A stretch of 59,479 nt of DNA from Oscillospiraceae bacterium (GTDB lineage Bacteria; Bacillota; Clostridia; Oscillospirales; Oscillospiraceae), in assembly GCA_902795195.1 (NCBI GenBank), contig CADBKF010000004.1, positions 1-59,479 of the forward strand. Reading direction: 5' to 3'. The notes beneath the pieces are model-generated. The model was not told the origin of the DNA and searched no databases. It saw nothing but the letters and a program-made list of their open reading frames with translations. Every line of letters begins with the position of its first letter. Position 1 is the first letter of the stretch. Positions 50,372 through 57,998 of this stretch are shown here, one piece after another. The translations under genes were made by a program, and so were the position numbers.

Positions 50372-51567
50372 TGCGCGCCCTCCCGATTCTTTTGCAGCTT
50401 CTTGATCTCCACGCTCTCGATAAAGGCCTGGAAGCGGGTCCGCAGCTGGCCCGAGGCGGAGTTGATGTATTCCTTTTCAATGGAGCAGGTGGGGATGCCG
50501 AAGTCCCGCGGCAGGATCAGCGCGTCCATCGTGCGCTCGTAGCTCCAGTATTCGCAGAACTTGTTGCTGGCCACGATCAGGCCGTCGGCCTTGTATTCCC
50601 GGACCAGATCCGCCAGGTATTTCTTTCTGCCGCGCATCTCGCCCTGGGGCATGAAGCGCGGGCACATGCTGGTTTCCAGATAGTGCCGGGCGATGGCGTC
50701 CAGGGGGCTCTGGCCCTCCTGCACCGTGATCGGCTCCCGGCCGGGCAGGCTGCCGTAGCAGTAGCGGTCGGCAACCACGAGCGCGCCGCAGCTCTCAATC
50801 AGCTTGGTGAAGTCGGGATCGTCGTTCTCCGCGCCTGCCAGCACCACGCGGATGCGGTAGCCGGGCCGGAGATCCGGCTCTCTGGTCTTGAGCTCCTCGG
50901 CGGTCTCGCGGAGATATGGCAGGATCAGATCCTTCGGGCAGGTGAGCGTCACCAGCTGGATCACGTGGAATTCATAGCCCGTGATCGTTGGCCGGTCGAG
51001 CTTTCGGTAGCTGCCGATCTCGGTGATGAGCCGGCAGACCTCGTTGTGCTGGGCGATGGCGGCAAGCAGCGCCTCGTCCGACACGTCCACGCCGAATTTT
51101 TCGTGCAGGGGGCCCAGCACATGGGCCTGCAGCTGCTTGCGGTAGTGGACCATGCTGTTTTCGTTTTTCTTAAAGGGGACGTCCGTGAACTCGCAGAAGA
51201 AGTTCGGGTTCTGGATGATGTCCATCTGCTTGAGGTGCTCCTGGAAGCGGCAGGTGACCGTGCAGGTTTCGGTCGCCATCTGCGCGTCAATGAAGTTGAA
51301 GCCGCCCTCGAGCGCGCGCTCCATCAGGCTTCTGCCGTAGTGACAGGTGCGGTTGGACATGTAGTAGGTGGCCATCTCCGGCGACATGCAGCGCGGGGCG
51401 CGCAGGCGCACGGAAAAGCAGCCGGGCAGATCCAGCAGCACCTCGGGCATGAAATAACAGGTATAGCCCAGGGCATAGCGGCCTTCGCTGCGCGCCTGCT
51501 TGACCAGGTCGTTGTTTGCCTCCTGCAGGAGGTTTTCAAAGAAGATCAGGTGTTTGAGGTCTCTCAT
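50368..51567 (-). CDS. 2-hydroxyacyl-CoA dehydratase/BCR-type subunit, small form (pair 2)
   Basis: 399 residues from ATG at 51567. The start MRDLKHLIFFENLLQEANND is nearly the same as in the pair 1 protein. Cys at 37, 50 and 75 are conserved, as is NKFCEYWSYE near 350; extra Cys lie at 60 and in TETCTVTCRF. First gene of the minus-strand cluster, behind a consensus promoter. This pair has no activase of its own nearby, so both pairs may share the (broken) one at 42 kb. Confidence 0.88.
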   Translation of the reverse strand: MRDLKHLIFFENLLQEANNDLVKQARSEGRYALGYTCYFMPEVLLDLPGCFSVRLRAPRCMSPEMATYYMSNRTCHYGRSLMERALEGGFNFIDAQMATETCTVTCRFQEHLKQMDIIQNPNFFCEFTDVPFKKNENSMVHYRKQLQAHVLGPLHEKFGVDVSDEALLAAIAQHNEVCRLITEIGSYRKLDRPTITGYEFHVIQLVTLTCPKDLILPYLRETAEELKTREPDLRPGYRIRVVLAGAENDDPDFTKLIESCGALVVADRYCYGSLPGREPITVQEGQSPLDAIARHYLETSMCPRFMPQGEMRGRKKYLADLVREYKADGLIVASNKFCEYWSYERTMDALILPRDFGIPTCSIEKEYINSASGQLRTRFQAFIESVEIKKLQKNREGAQ

Positions 51568-51631
51568 TTTATCTCTTCCTCCGGTAAAGATGCACAAAAG
51601 TGATCGTCAAAAATCGGGGAATGCCGTATAA

Positions 51632-51660
51632 ATTATACACATTCCCGGTGCGAATGTCAA
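51632..51660 (-). promoter_or_regulatory. Promoter of the dehydratase cluster
   Basis: Minus strand -35 TTGACA (51660-51655), 17-bp spacer, -10 TATAAT (51637-51632): full consensus, 65 bp before the 50368-51567 gene. The AATTATACACATT area around the -10 is partly palindromic. Confidence 0.88.
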
Positions 51661-51720
51661 TGACAGAAGCCGCTGTGCCCCGCCTTTTTTCGATTTTTTT
51701 CACCTGGCCGCGTTTGCCGA

Positions 51721-51779
51721 TTGACAGGCGTTTTTTGCCTGTGCTAAAATAGAAAAAAAGACCGGCGAGCACTCGCCGG
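51721..51779 (+). promoter_or_regulatory. Divergent promoter and leader hairpin of the CooT-like operon
   Basis: -35 TTGACA (51721-51726), 18-bp spacer, -10 TAAAAT (51745-51750). Near the start of the RNA is a perfect hairpin CCGGCGAG/CTCGCCGG (51762-51779). On the minus strand the same hairpin has a T-run (51759-51753), so it can also end leftward transcripts. Confidence 0.78.
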
Positions 51780-51802
51780 CCTGAGAGAAAAGAGGAAGCG
51801 CC

Positions 51803-52036
51803 ATGCATTCACACGATCATCCGCACACCCATGCCCCCGCGGACTCCCCCGAGGAGACCCTGGCGCTGCTGCGGTATCTGCTGCAGCACAACCGCCACCA
51901 CGCCGAGGAGCTGCACGAGCTGGCCCACAACGTGGACGACGGGGCCGCGCATACACTGCTGCACGAGGCCGTGGACGCGCTGCAGGAAAGCAACGACAAG
52001 CTCGCCGCCGCCCTGGCTGCGCTTGGGGAGGGCTGA
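51803..52036 (+). CDS. Small His-rich metal-binding-type protein
   Basis: 77 residues, AGAGGAAG before the ATG. The N-terminus HSHDHPHTH and the helical centre (LLQHNRHHAEELHELAHNV) place many His where they could bind nickel or another metal. It is followed after 3 bp by the CooT-like gene. A nickel store or chaperone is inferred from composition and neighbours. Confidence 0.7.
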   Translation: MHSHDHPHTHAPADSPEETLALLRYLLQHNRHHAEELHELAHNVDDGAAHTLLHEAVDALQESNDKLAAALAALGEG

Positions 52037-52039
52037 GCG

Positions 52040-52231
52040 ATGTGCCTTTCCAATGTCTACACCACGGCCCCGGAGCGCAAGCTCGTGGCCAAGAACATCG
52101 CCCTGGTCCGCTTTGAGGACGGCAAGCTGCTGCTGACCGACATCCTGGGCAGGACCACCCAAATCGACGCCGCCGTCGAGCGCATCGACCTGATGGAAAA
52201 CGAGATCCTCGTGCGCGGGGCAGAGGCATGA
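52040..52231 (+). CDS. CooT-family nickel-binding protein
   Basis: 63 residues starting MCLSNVYTT with the Cys2 that binds nickel in CooT, then a small beta protein of SH3-like type (ALVRFEDGKLLLTDILGRTT, IDLMENEILV). CooT helps deliver nickel to carbon monoxide dehydrogenase in Rhodospirillum. No CODH is seen here. Stop overlaps the HAD gene (ATGA). Confidence 0.87.
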   Translation: MCLSNVYTTAPERKLVAKNIALVRFEDGKLLLTDILGRTTQIDAAVERIDLMENEILVRGAEA

Positions 52232-52863
52232 TCCGCGCGGTCATCTGGGATCTGGACGGGACGCTCATCGACTCCTATCGCTGCATCGTGCCGAGCCTTC
52301 GGCAGTTTTACGAGGAGCAGGGCCTTGCCCTGGAAGAGAAGGACATCCGCTCGGCGGTCCTGCGCGGCTCCGTGCGTGAATTTGCCGAGGCCGTCCGGCA
52401 GCAGACCGGCATATCCCTCGACGCCGGCATGGGGCGCTACCGCGAGATCCGCACGGAACAGGAGCAGGCGCTTGCGCCGATGCCCGGCGCCCGGGCGGTG
52501 CTGGACGCGCTGGCAGCCGCCGGGGTACCGAGCTTTCTCTACACCCACCGGGGCGAGACGACCGCGGCCGTGCTCGAGCGCACGGGCCTGGCCGGGACCT
52601 TCCGCGAGATCGTCACGGCCGAGTCCGGCTTTCCGCGAAAGCCCGCGCCGGACGCGCTGCTGTACCTGATCCGCCGGCACAGCTTATCCCCTGCCGAAAC
52701 CTGCTATGTCGGCGACCGGCAGCTGGACATGGACTGCGCCGGGGCCGCCGGCATCCGGGGCATCCTCTTTGCCCCGCCGGGCAGCGAGCACCCCGTCAGC
52801 GGCCCTTATGCGCGGATCAGCGACCTACGCGAGCTGCTTGCGCGCATAGAAAAAGACAAGTGA
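52228..52863 (+). CDS. HAD-superfamily phosphatase (Gph-like)
   Basis: 211 residues. Motif I DLDGTLID (nucleophile Asp near 9), motif II in FLYTHRGE (Thr), Lys in FPRKPAPD and motif III GDRQLDMDCAGAAG. Cap of the four-helix type. Small phosphoester substrate unknown. Third gene of the His-rich/CooT operon. Confidence 0.93.
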   Translation: MIRAVIWDLDGTLIDSYRCIVPSLRQFYEEQGLALEEKDIRSAVLRGSVREFAEAVRQQTGISLDAGMGRYREIRTEQEQALAPMPGARAVLDALAAAGVPSFLYTHRGETTAAVLERTGLAGTFREIVTAESGFPRKPAPDALLYLIRRHSLSPAETCYVGDRQLDMDCAGAAGIRGILFAPPGSEHPVSGPYARISDLRELLARIEKDK

Positions 52864-52884
52864 CCGCAGTCACTTGTCTTTTTC
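52852..52884. terminator. Bidirectional terminator after the HAD gene
   Basis: 12-bp perfect stem (52852-52863 with 52870-52881), 6-nt loop CCGCAG, then T-run; includes the HAD stop codon. The left A-run lets it also serve the convergent lipoprotein gene. Confidence 0.85.
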
Positions 52885-52900
52885 TATGCTTCCGGAATGA

Positions 52901-54043
52901 TTAGTCCAACACACCCGGCAGGACGAACAGGGTCGACTGGTGATTCTCCGGGTCGCTCTCGAAGTAGTAGTCGACCGTGACGGTGGGCTCGATTTCGGCG
53001 TGGCCGAAGTAGACGCTGTACTCGGCAGCGCGCACGCGCTCAATGACCACGGTGTCGTTCTCGGTCATGGAGCTCAGGTATTCCAGCACGCGCGGCACGT
53101 CGCTCTCGTCGATCATCCGGATCGTGCCGTCGGGCACGATCTGGGCGCGGGTGATGTAGTTGTCTGCGCCGACGACGGTGCCGTCAGCCCAGACCGTCAC
53201 CGCAAAGCTGTGCACCGTGAGGTCCTCGATCTCGCTGTCGCCGCAGGTGACGGGCACGTTCTCCTGATCGTTGAGCGGCAGCTGCACGCTGCTGGCGCTG
53301 GAGGTGAAGATGCAGCGCAGGGCCGGGACCACGATGTCCTTCCACTCCTGGCTGCGCTCGTCGTGGTAATAGCAGGAGGTCTGCGTGCTGCCAACCAGCG
53401 TGAGCTCGCCCGTGATGCCGGCAAAGCGCGCGGCAAATTCGGCCGCGGCCTGCTCCATCTTCTCGGTGTCGTCCAGCGGCAGCTCCATCGCGGTCAGCAC
53501 CCGGTCAAAGCCGGGATCGATGCCGTAGGTGAAGCGGCCCGTGATGCTCGAGCCCGAGGCCCAGGCCCAGCCGTTCGGGGCCTCCATGGACCAGTTGGCG
53601 TAGCCGTCATGGGCAGAGTCCTGGCTCATGTTCAGCTCGTCGCGCTCGCAGCCCAGGGTCTGGCAGGCCGCGTCCGCCAGCAGATCCATGTAGGTTTCCG
53701 CCTCGGGCAGCTGGCTGTAGCGGTAGCAGTTGAGCTCGCCGGACTGGGTGAACGCGCCGTCCAGCAGGCGGTACTCAGTCACCGGGTATTCCTCGGGCCA
53801 CTCCTCTTCCCAGCCGTCGGGCTCGCCCTGGACGGCTTCGGCTTCCGTTTCCCCGGCCTCGGTTTCCGCCGCTGCCGTGGGTTCCTCTGTCGGTTCGGTC
53901 TCGGTCTCGGCGGCCGGCGTCGGCTCCACCGTGATCAGGATCGTCTCCTGGGGCTGCTCCGGCGCCGGTGCCGGAGCAGCGCTGCAGCCGGCCAATACGC
54001 AAAGCGCCAGGATCAGCGCTGTCAATTTCATGATCTGCTTCAT
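52901..54043 (-). CDS. Lipoprotein of unknown function
   Basis: 380 residues from ATG at 54043 (GGAGG at -9). Signal peptide and lipobox LAGC (Cys near 21), then an acidic Pro/Glu/Thr-rich linker (about 30-75) and a globular part of ~300 residues with segments like TYGIDPGFDRVLTAMELPLD and VHSFAVTVWADGTVVGADNY. No family recognised. Outer face of the membrane expected. Confidence 0.85.
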   Translation of the reverse strand: MKQIMKLTALILALCVLAGCSAAPAPAPEQPQETILITVEPTPAAETETEPTEEPTAAAETEAGETEAEAVQGEPDGWEEEWPEEYPVTEYRLLDGAFTQSGELNCYRYSQLPEAETYMDLLADAACQTLGCERDELNMSQDSAHDGYANWSMEAPNGWAWASGSSITGRFTYGIDPGFDRVLTAMELPLDDTEKMEQAAAEFAARFAGITGELTLVGSTQTSCYYHDERSQEWKDIVVPALRCIFTSSASSVQLPLNDQENVPVTCGDSEIEDLTVHSFAVTVWADGTVVGADNYITRAQIVPDGTIRMIDESDVPRVLEYLSSMTENDTVVIERVRAAEYSVYFGHAEIEPTVTVDYYFESDPENHQSTLFVLPGVLD

Positions 54044-54213
54044 GCTTTGTTTCCTCCGTGGGTCTGGTATTTGCTTTCTCTCTTCAAGCATCCTAACAGA
54101 CGTTTTCGGTTTTGGATTGTTCCACCGTTTTTTGTTTTTCTGTTTTTTATGGATACCGTCCAAAAACCGGAGCGTCTTTTTGGCAAAAACTGTAGAAAAA
54201 GCACAGTTGGGGA

Positions 54214-54242
54214 TTGACGGATTTTGGCATGCATGGTATGAT
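54214..54242 (+). promoter_or_regulatory. Promoter of the OYE-family gene
   Basis: -35 TTGACG (54214-54219), 17-bp spacer, -10 TATGAT (54237-54242), 47 bp before the start at 54289. Confidence 0.8.
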
Positions 54243-54288
54243 GTCATGTGGAATACGAGCGCAAGCTCATCCGAAAGGAGAACGCAAC

Positions 54289-56343
54289 ATGGACAAGGAA
54301 CTGCAAGCCCTCTTTACCCCGTGGAAGATCAGAAACTGCGAGATCAAAAACCGCATTGTCCTCACCAGCATGGGCGGCACCGACCTGTTCGGCTGGATGG
54401 AAAAGAACCACTTTGACGAGGTCGGCGCAAGATTCATTCTCGAGGTTGCCAAGAACAACGCAGGTCTCGTCCTGCCGGGCTGCCAGCCGGTCTACAACCC
54501 GATGTTTGGCCAGTGGCTGCACAAAAACAAGAAGATGTTCCAGGATCTGGCAAAATGGATGCCGGAGTTCCACAAGACCGGCGCCAAGCTCTTTGTCCAG
54601 CTGACTGCGGGCTTCGGCCGGTCCTTCACCGTCAGCGAGATGATGGAGAAGATCTACACCAACCCCGTCGTCCGCAAGGCGGCCAAGCCCGTCATGGACT
54701 TAGAGCGCATCTGCGCCAGCGCCAGCCCCTCCCCCAACCGCTGGTCCGACAAGGTCCCCTCCCGGGAGATGACGAAGGAAGAGATCCAGGAGATCATCGA
54801 CTCCTTTGCCCAGTCCGCGCTGCTTTGCAAGCAGGCCGGCGTCGACGGCGTGGAGATCCACGCGGTCCACGAGGGCTATCTGCTTGACCAGTTCACCCTC
54901 AAGTACGTCAACCAGCGCACCGACGAATACGGCGGCAGCTTTGAAAACCGCTACCGCTTCGCCGCTGAGATCGTTCGCGCAATCAAGGACCTGTGCGGCG
55001 AGGACTACCCCGTGTCCCTGCGCTACAGCGTCGTGTCCAAGACCAAGGGCTTCCGCCAGGGCGCGCTGCCCGGCGAGGACTATGTCGAGGTCGGCCGCGA
55101 CATGGAGGAGTCCGAGCGGGCTGCCAAGTTCCTGCAGGACGCCGGCTACGACATGCTCAACTGCGACAACGGCACCTACGACGCCTGGTACTGGGCGCAC
55201 CCGCCGATCTACATGCCGGAAAACTGCAACCTCGAGGACGTGGAGCACATCCGTCAGTTTGTGGACATTCCCGTGGTCTGCGCCGGCAGAATGGACCCCT
55301 ATGTGGCCGCGCACGAAATCGAGGCCGGCAAGCTCGACGCCGCGGGCTTTGCCCGCCAGTTCCTGGCCGACACCGAGTGGGTCACCAAGCTCATCAACGA
55401 CGATGCCGCCGACATCCGGCCCTGCATCCTCTGCCACAACGGCTGCTTCAACATGTGCCACTACAAGGGCGTGCCCAACGACCAGGATCTGTCCGACAGC
55501 CTGAACCTGGCCCGCTGCGCGGTCAACGCCGAGACCATGCAGTGGAAGAAGCACTACATCAAAAAGACCAACAAGCCCAAGACCGTCATCATCATCGGCG
55601 GCGGCATCGGCGGCATGGAGGCCGCCCGCGTGCTCAAGCTGCGCGGCCACAACCCCGTCATCTATGAAAAGAGCGACCACCTGGGCGGCACCTTCGTCCC
55701 GGCCAGCGCCGAGAGCTACAAGGGCAAGCTGCGCGCGCTGCTGCAGTGGTACATCCGCCAGATGGAGAAGCTCGAGATCGAGATCCACCTGAACACCGAG
55801 ATCAAGTCCGCCGCGGAGTTTGCCGGTAAGGAGCTCATCATCGCCACGGGCTCGGCCCCCCGGATCCTGCGCAGAGTGCCCGGCAACGAGAAGATGATCG
55901 AGGCCTGCGATTACCTCAACGGCGCCGAGGTCGGCCAGAGGGTCGCGGTGATCGGCGGCGGCCTGACCGGCTGCGAGATCGCCTATGAGCTGGCCCTGCT
56001 CGGCAAGGAGCCCATCATCGTGGAGATGAAAGACGATCTGGTATCGCAAAAGGGCGTGTGCCTGGCCAACAGCTCCTATCTGCGCGAGTGGTTCGAGCTG
56101 CACGGCACGCCGGTCTACCTCGAGACCACCCTCAAGGAGGTCAAGGACGGCGCGATCATCTGCACCGGCAAGGACAAGCAGGACATCGAGATCCCCTGCG
56201 ACAGCGTGATCAGCTCGGCCGGCTATCTGCCCGCCCCGCTGGCCGCGAGCGGCAAGAACGTCCATTTCGTCGGCGACTGCAAGCAGGTGGGCAACCTCCG
56301 CAGCGTCATCTGGGGCGCCTACGAGGCTGCGATGGAAATTTGA
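54289..56343 (+). CDS. OYE-family FMN/Fe-S/FAD reductase (2-enoate or 2,4-dienoyl-CoA reductase type)
   Basis: 684 residues from ATG at 54289 (AAAGGAG upstream). N-terminal FMN TIM barrel (1-~375) with LTSMGGTDLF, VQLTAGFGR, substrate-anion pair His191/His194 (EIHAVHEGYLLDQF) and QRTDEYGGSFENR; a four-Cys Fe-S site around 379-410 (CILCHNGCFNMC and ARC); C-terminal FAD/NAD(P)H module with IIGGGIGGMEAA (435-446) and VIGGGLTGCEIA. Members reduce C=C bonds in 2-enoates, dienoyl-CoA or bile acids (BaiCD-like). Substrate is open. Confidence 0.93.
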   Translation: MDKELQALFTPWKIRNCEIKNRIVLTSMGGTDLFGWMEKNHFDEVGARFILEVAKNNAGLVLPGCQPVYNPMFGQWLHKNKKMFQDLAKWMPEFHKTGAKLFVQLTAGFGRSFTVSEMMEKIYTNPVVRKAAKPVMDLERICASASPSPNRWSDKVPSREMTKEEIQEIIDSFAQSALLCKQAGVDGVEIHAVHEGYLLDQFTLKYVNQRTDEYGGSFENRYRFAAEIVRAIKDLCGEDYPVSLRYSVVSKTKGFRQGALPGEDYVEVGRDMEESERAAKFLQDAGYDMLNCDNGTYDAWYWAHPPIYMPENCNLEDVEHIRQFVDIPVVCAGRMDPYVAAHEIEAGKLDAAGFARQFLADTEWVTKLINDDAADIRPCILCHNGCFNMCHYKGVPNDQDLSDSLNLARCAVNAETMQWKKHYIKKTNKPKTVIIIGGGIGGMEAARVLKLRGHNPVIYEKSDHLGGTFVPASAESYKGKLRALLQWYIRQMEKLEIEIHLNTEIKSAAEFAGKELIIATGSAPRILRRVPGNEKMIEACDYLNGAEVGQRVAVIGGGLTGCEIAYELALLGKEPIIVEMKDDLVSQKGVCLANSSYLREWFELHGTPVYLETTLKEVKDGAIICTGKDKQDIEIPCDSVISSAGYLPAPLAASGKNVHFVGDCKQVGNLRSVIWGAYEAAMEI

Positions 56344-56358
56344 TTTAAGCGAAGCATC

Positions 56359-56390
56359 CCCGCCGCCGGAATCCCGGCGGCGGGATTTTT
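56359..56390 (+). terminator. Terminator after the OYE-family gene
   Basis: 11-bp GC-rich stem (56359-56369 with 56374-56384), 4-nt loop, then ATTTTT. Confidence 0.9.
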
Positions 56391-56402
56391 ATACTAGAAT
56401 GC

Positions 56403-56555
56403 AATAAAACCATTTATAATGGTTTTATTCGTCGAACGCAGAAAGCGTTCGACGCTCCGCATGAAATGCGGAGGCATTCGTACGTACAATAGCTGAACAT
56501 GCCAAGCCCACTTGGCTTGGCATCTGCGGCGTTCGCCGCATCGGGCGCTTGGCGC
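56403..56555. repeat. Array of six consecutive stem-loops
   Basis: In 153 bp: AATAAAACCAT arms (56403-56413/56419-56429); CGTCGAACGC (56430-56439/56445-56454); CTCCGCAT (56455-56462/56466-56473); ATGCCAAGCC (56499-56508/56514-56523); TGCGGC (56525-56530/56535-56540); GCGC (56545-56548/56552-56555). The first three abut directly. It lies in the gap before the LeuA-like gene and after a terminator. Confidence 0.8.
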
Positions 56556-56597
56556 TAAAATTGTTGCAATCTTTTCCACCTTGACGGAGGAAGCAAC

Positions 56598-57998
56598 ATG
56601 AGAAGCATTTATCTGAGCGACATCACCATGCAGCGCGAGGGCGGGCTCTCGTTCCGCGAAAAGCTGGAGCTGTGCAAGCTGCTCGACCGGCTTGGCGTGG
56701 ACGGCATCGAGACCGGCCCCATCGAAAACCGACGGGTGGACGGCCTGCTGCTGAAATCGCTTTCATCCGCGGTCCGCTCCGCGTGTCTGACCGTGCCGGT
56801 TCCCATCGAGGACGACGGCCCGGCCTTTGCAGCCGGCTGCATCCAGGAGGCAAAGCGTGCCCGGCTGCAGGTCGTGCTGCCGGTGTCCACGGTGCAGATG
56901 GAGTATACCTGCCACAAAAAGCCCGAGGCCATGCTGGAGCTGATCCGGCAGACCGTGACCCGCTGCCGCCAGCTGCGCTGTGCGGTGGAGTTCCGCGCCG
57001 AGGACGCCAGCCGGGCAGAGCCTGAGTTCCTGCGCGCCGCGATCCGCGCCGCCTGCGAGAGCGGGGCCGGCATCGTCACCGTCTGCGACAGCGCCTGCCA
57101 GCTGCTGCCCGAGGAGCTGGGCGCCTGGATCGCGCAGCTGCGCGGCGCGCTGCCGGCGGATGTGCGATTGGGCGTTCTGATTTCCAACGCGCTCTACATG
57201 GCAAATTCCTGCGCCGTGGCCGCGCTGCAGGCCGGGGCCGACGAGCTCAAGGTCCTCTCCTGCGGCGACACGACGGTCAGTTTAGAGAAGCTCGCCGCTG
57301 CGCTGCGCGCCCGGGGCGAGAGCCTGGGCCTTGACTGCCGCCTGCGCGCCACGGAGCTTAGCCGCACGAGCCGGCAGATCGAATGGCTGTGCAAAACCAA
57401 CCGGGGCAAGGCCTCGCCCTTTGACCTCGGCGTGCGGGAGCAGACCGAGGAGTTTTCCCTCACCAGCCGCGACGACCGCGCCGCTTTGCAGAAGGCCGCG
57501 GAAAAGCTCGGCTACGATCTGTCTGAGGAGGACCTCACGAAGGTCTACGACGCCTTCCAGTCCGTGGCCGGGCGGAAGGCCGGCATTTCCGCGCGGGAGC
57601 TGGACGCGCTCATCGCCTCGGCCGCGCTGCAGGTACCGCCGGCCTATGTGCTCGAGAGCTACGTCATCAACGCCGGCAACCGCATGGGCGCGACCAGCCA
57701 CATCCGCCTGCTGCAAAACGGCGCCGTGCAGGAGGGCATCTGTATCGGCGACGGCCCGATCGACGCGGCCTTCCTGGCCATTGAGGGCATCACCGGCACG
57801 CACTACGAGCTCGACGACTTCCAGATCCGCGCCGTCACCGAGGGCCGCGAGGCCATGGGCGAGACCATCGTCCGCCTCCGCAGCGCCGGAAAGCTCTATT
57901 CCGGCCGGGGCATCTCGACGGACATCGTGGGCTCGAGCATCCACGCCTATCTCGCCGCCCTCAACAAGATCGTCTACGAGGAGGAGAACGGCCAATGA
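56598..57998 (+). CDS. LeuA-like (2-isopropylmalate synthase family) protein with lost metal motif
   Basis: 466 residues; GGAGG before the ATG. N-terminal HMGL-type TIM barrel, but the usual DTTLRDGEQ reads DITMQREGG and the metal-binding HxHND motif reads LISNALYMAN (~194-203), so the divalent-metal ligands are missing. The C-terminal LeuA dimer/allosteric domain is well kept (YVINAGNRMGATSHIRL, GDGPIDAAFLAIEGITG, GRGISTDIVGSSIHAYLAAL). It could be a diverged enzyme or a leucine-type sensor. Next gene overlaps by 4 bp. Confidence 0.85.
   Translation: MRSIYLSDITMQREGGLSFREKLELCKLLDRLGVDGIETGPIENRRVDGLLLKSLSSAVRSACLTVPVPIEDDGPAFAAGCIQEAKRARLQVVLPVSTVQMEYTCHKKPEAMLELIRQTVTRCRQLRCAVEFRAEDASRAEPEFLRAAIRAACESGAGIVTVCDSACQLLPEELGAWIAQLRGALPADVRLGVLISNALYMANSCAVAALQAGADELKVLSCGDTTVSLEKLAAALRARGESLGLDCRLRATELSRTSRQIEWLCKTNRGKASPFDLGVREQTEEFSLTSRDDRAALQKAAEKLGYDLSEEDLTKVYDAFQSVAGRKAGISARELDALIASAALQVPPAYVLESYVINAGNRMGATSHIRLLQNGAVQEGICIGDGPIDAAFLAIEGITGTHYELDDFQIRAVTEGREAMGETIVRLRSAGKLYSGRGISTDIVGSSIHAYLAALNKIVYEEENGQ

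Noticed and set aside
54700..56265. 521-codon minus-strand frame
   Set aside because: Antisense of the OYE-family gene, which has full domain motifs.
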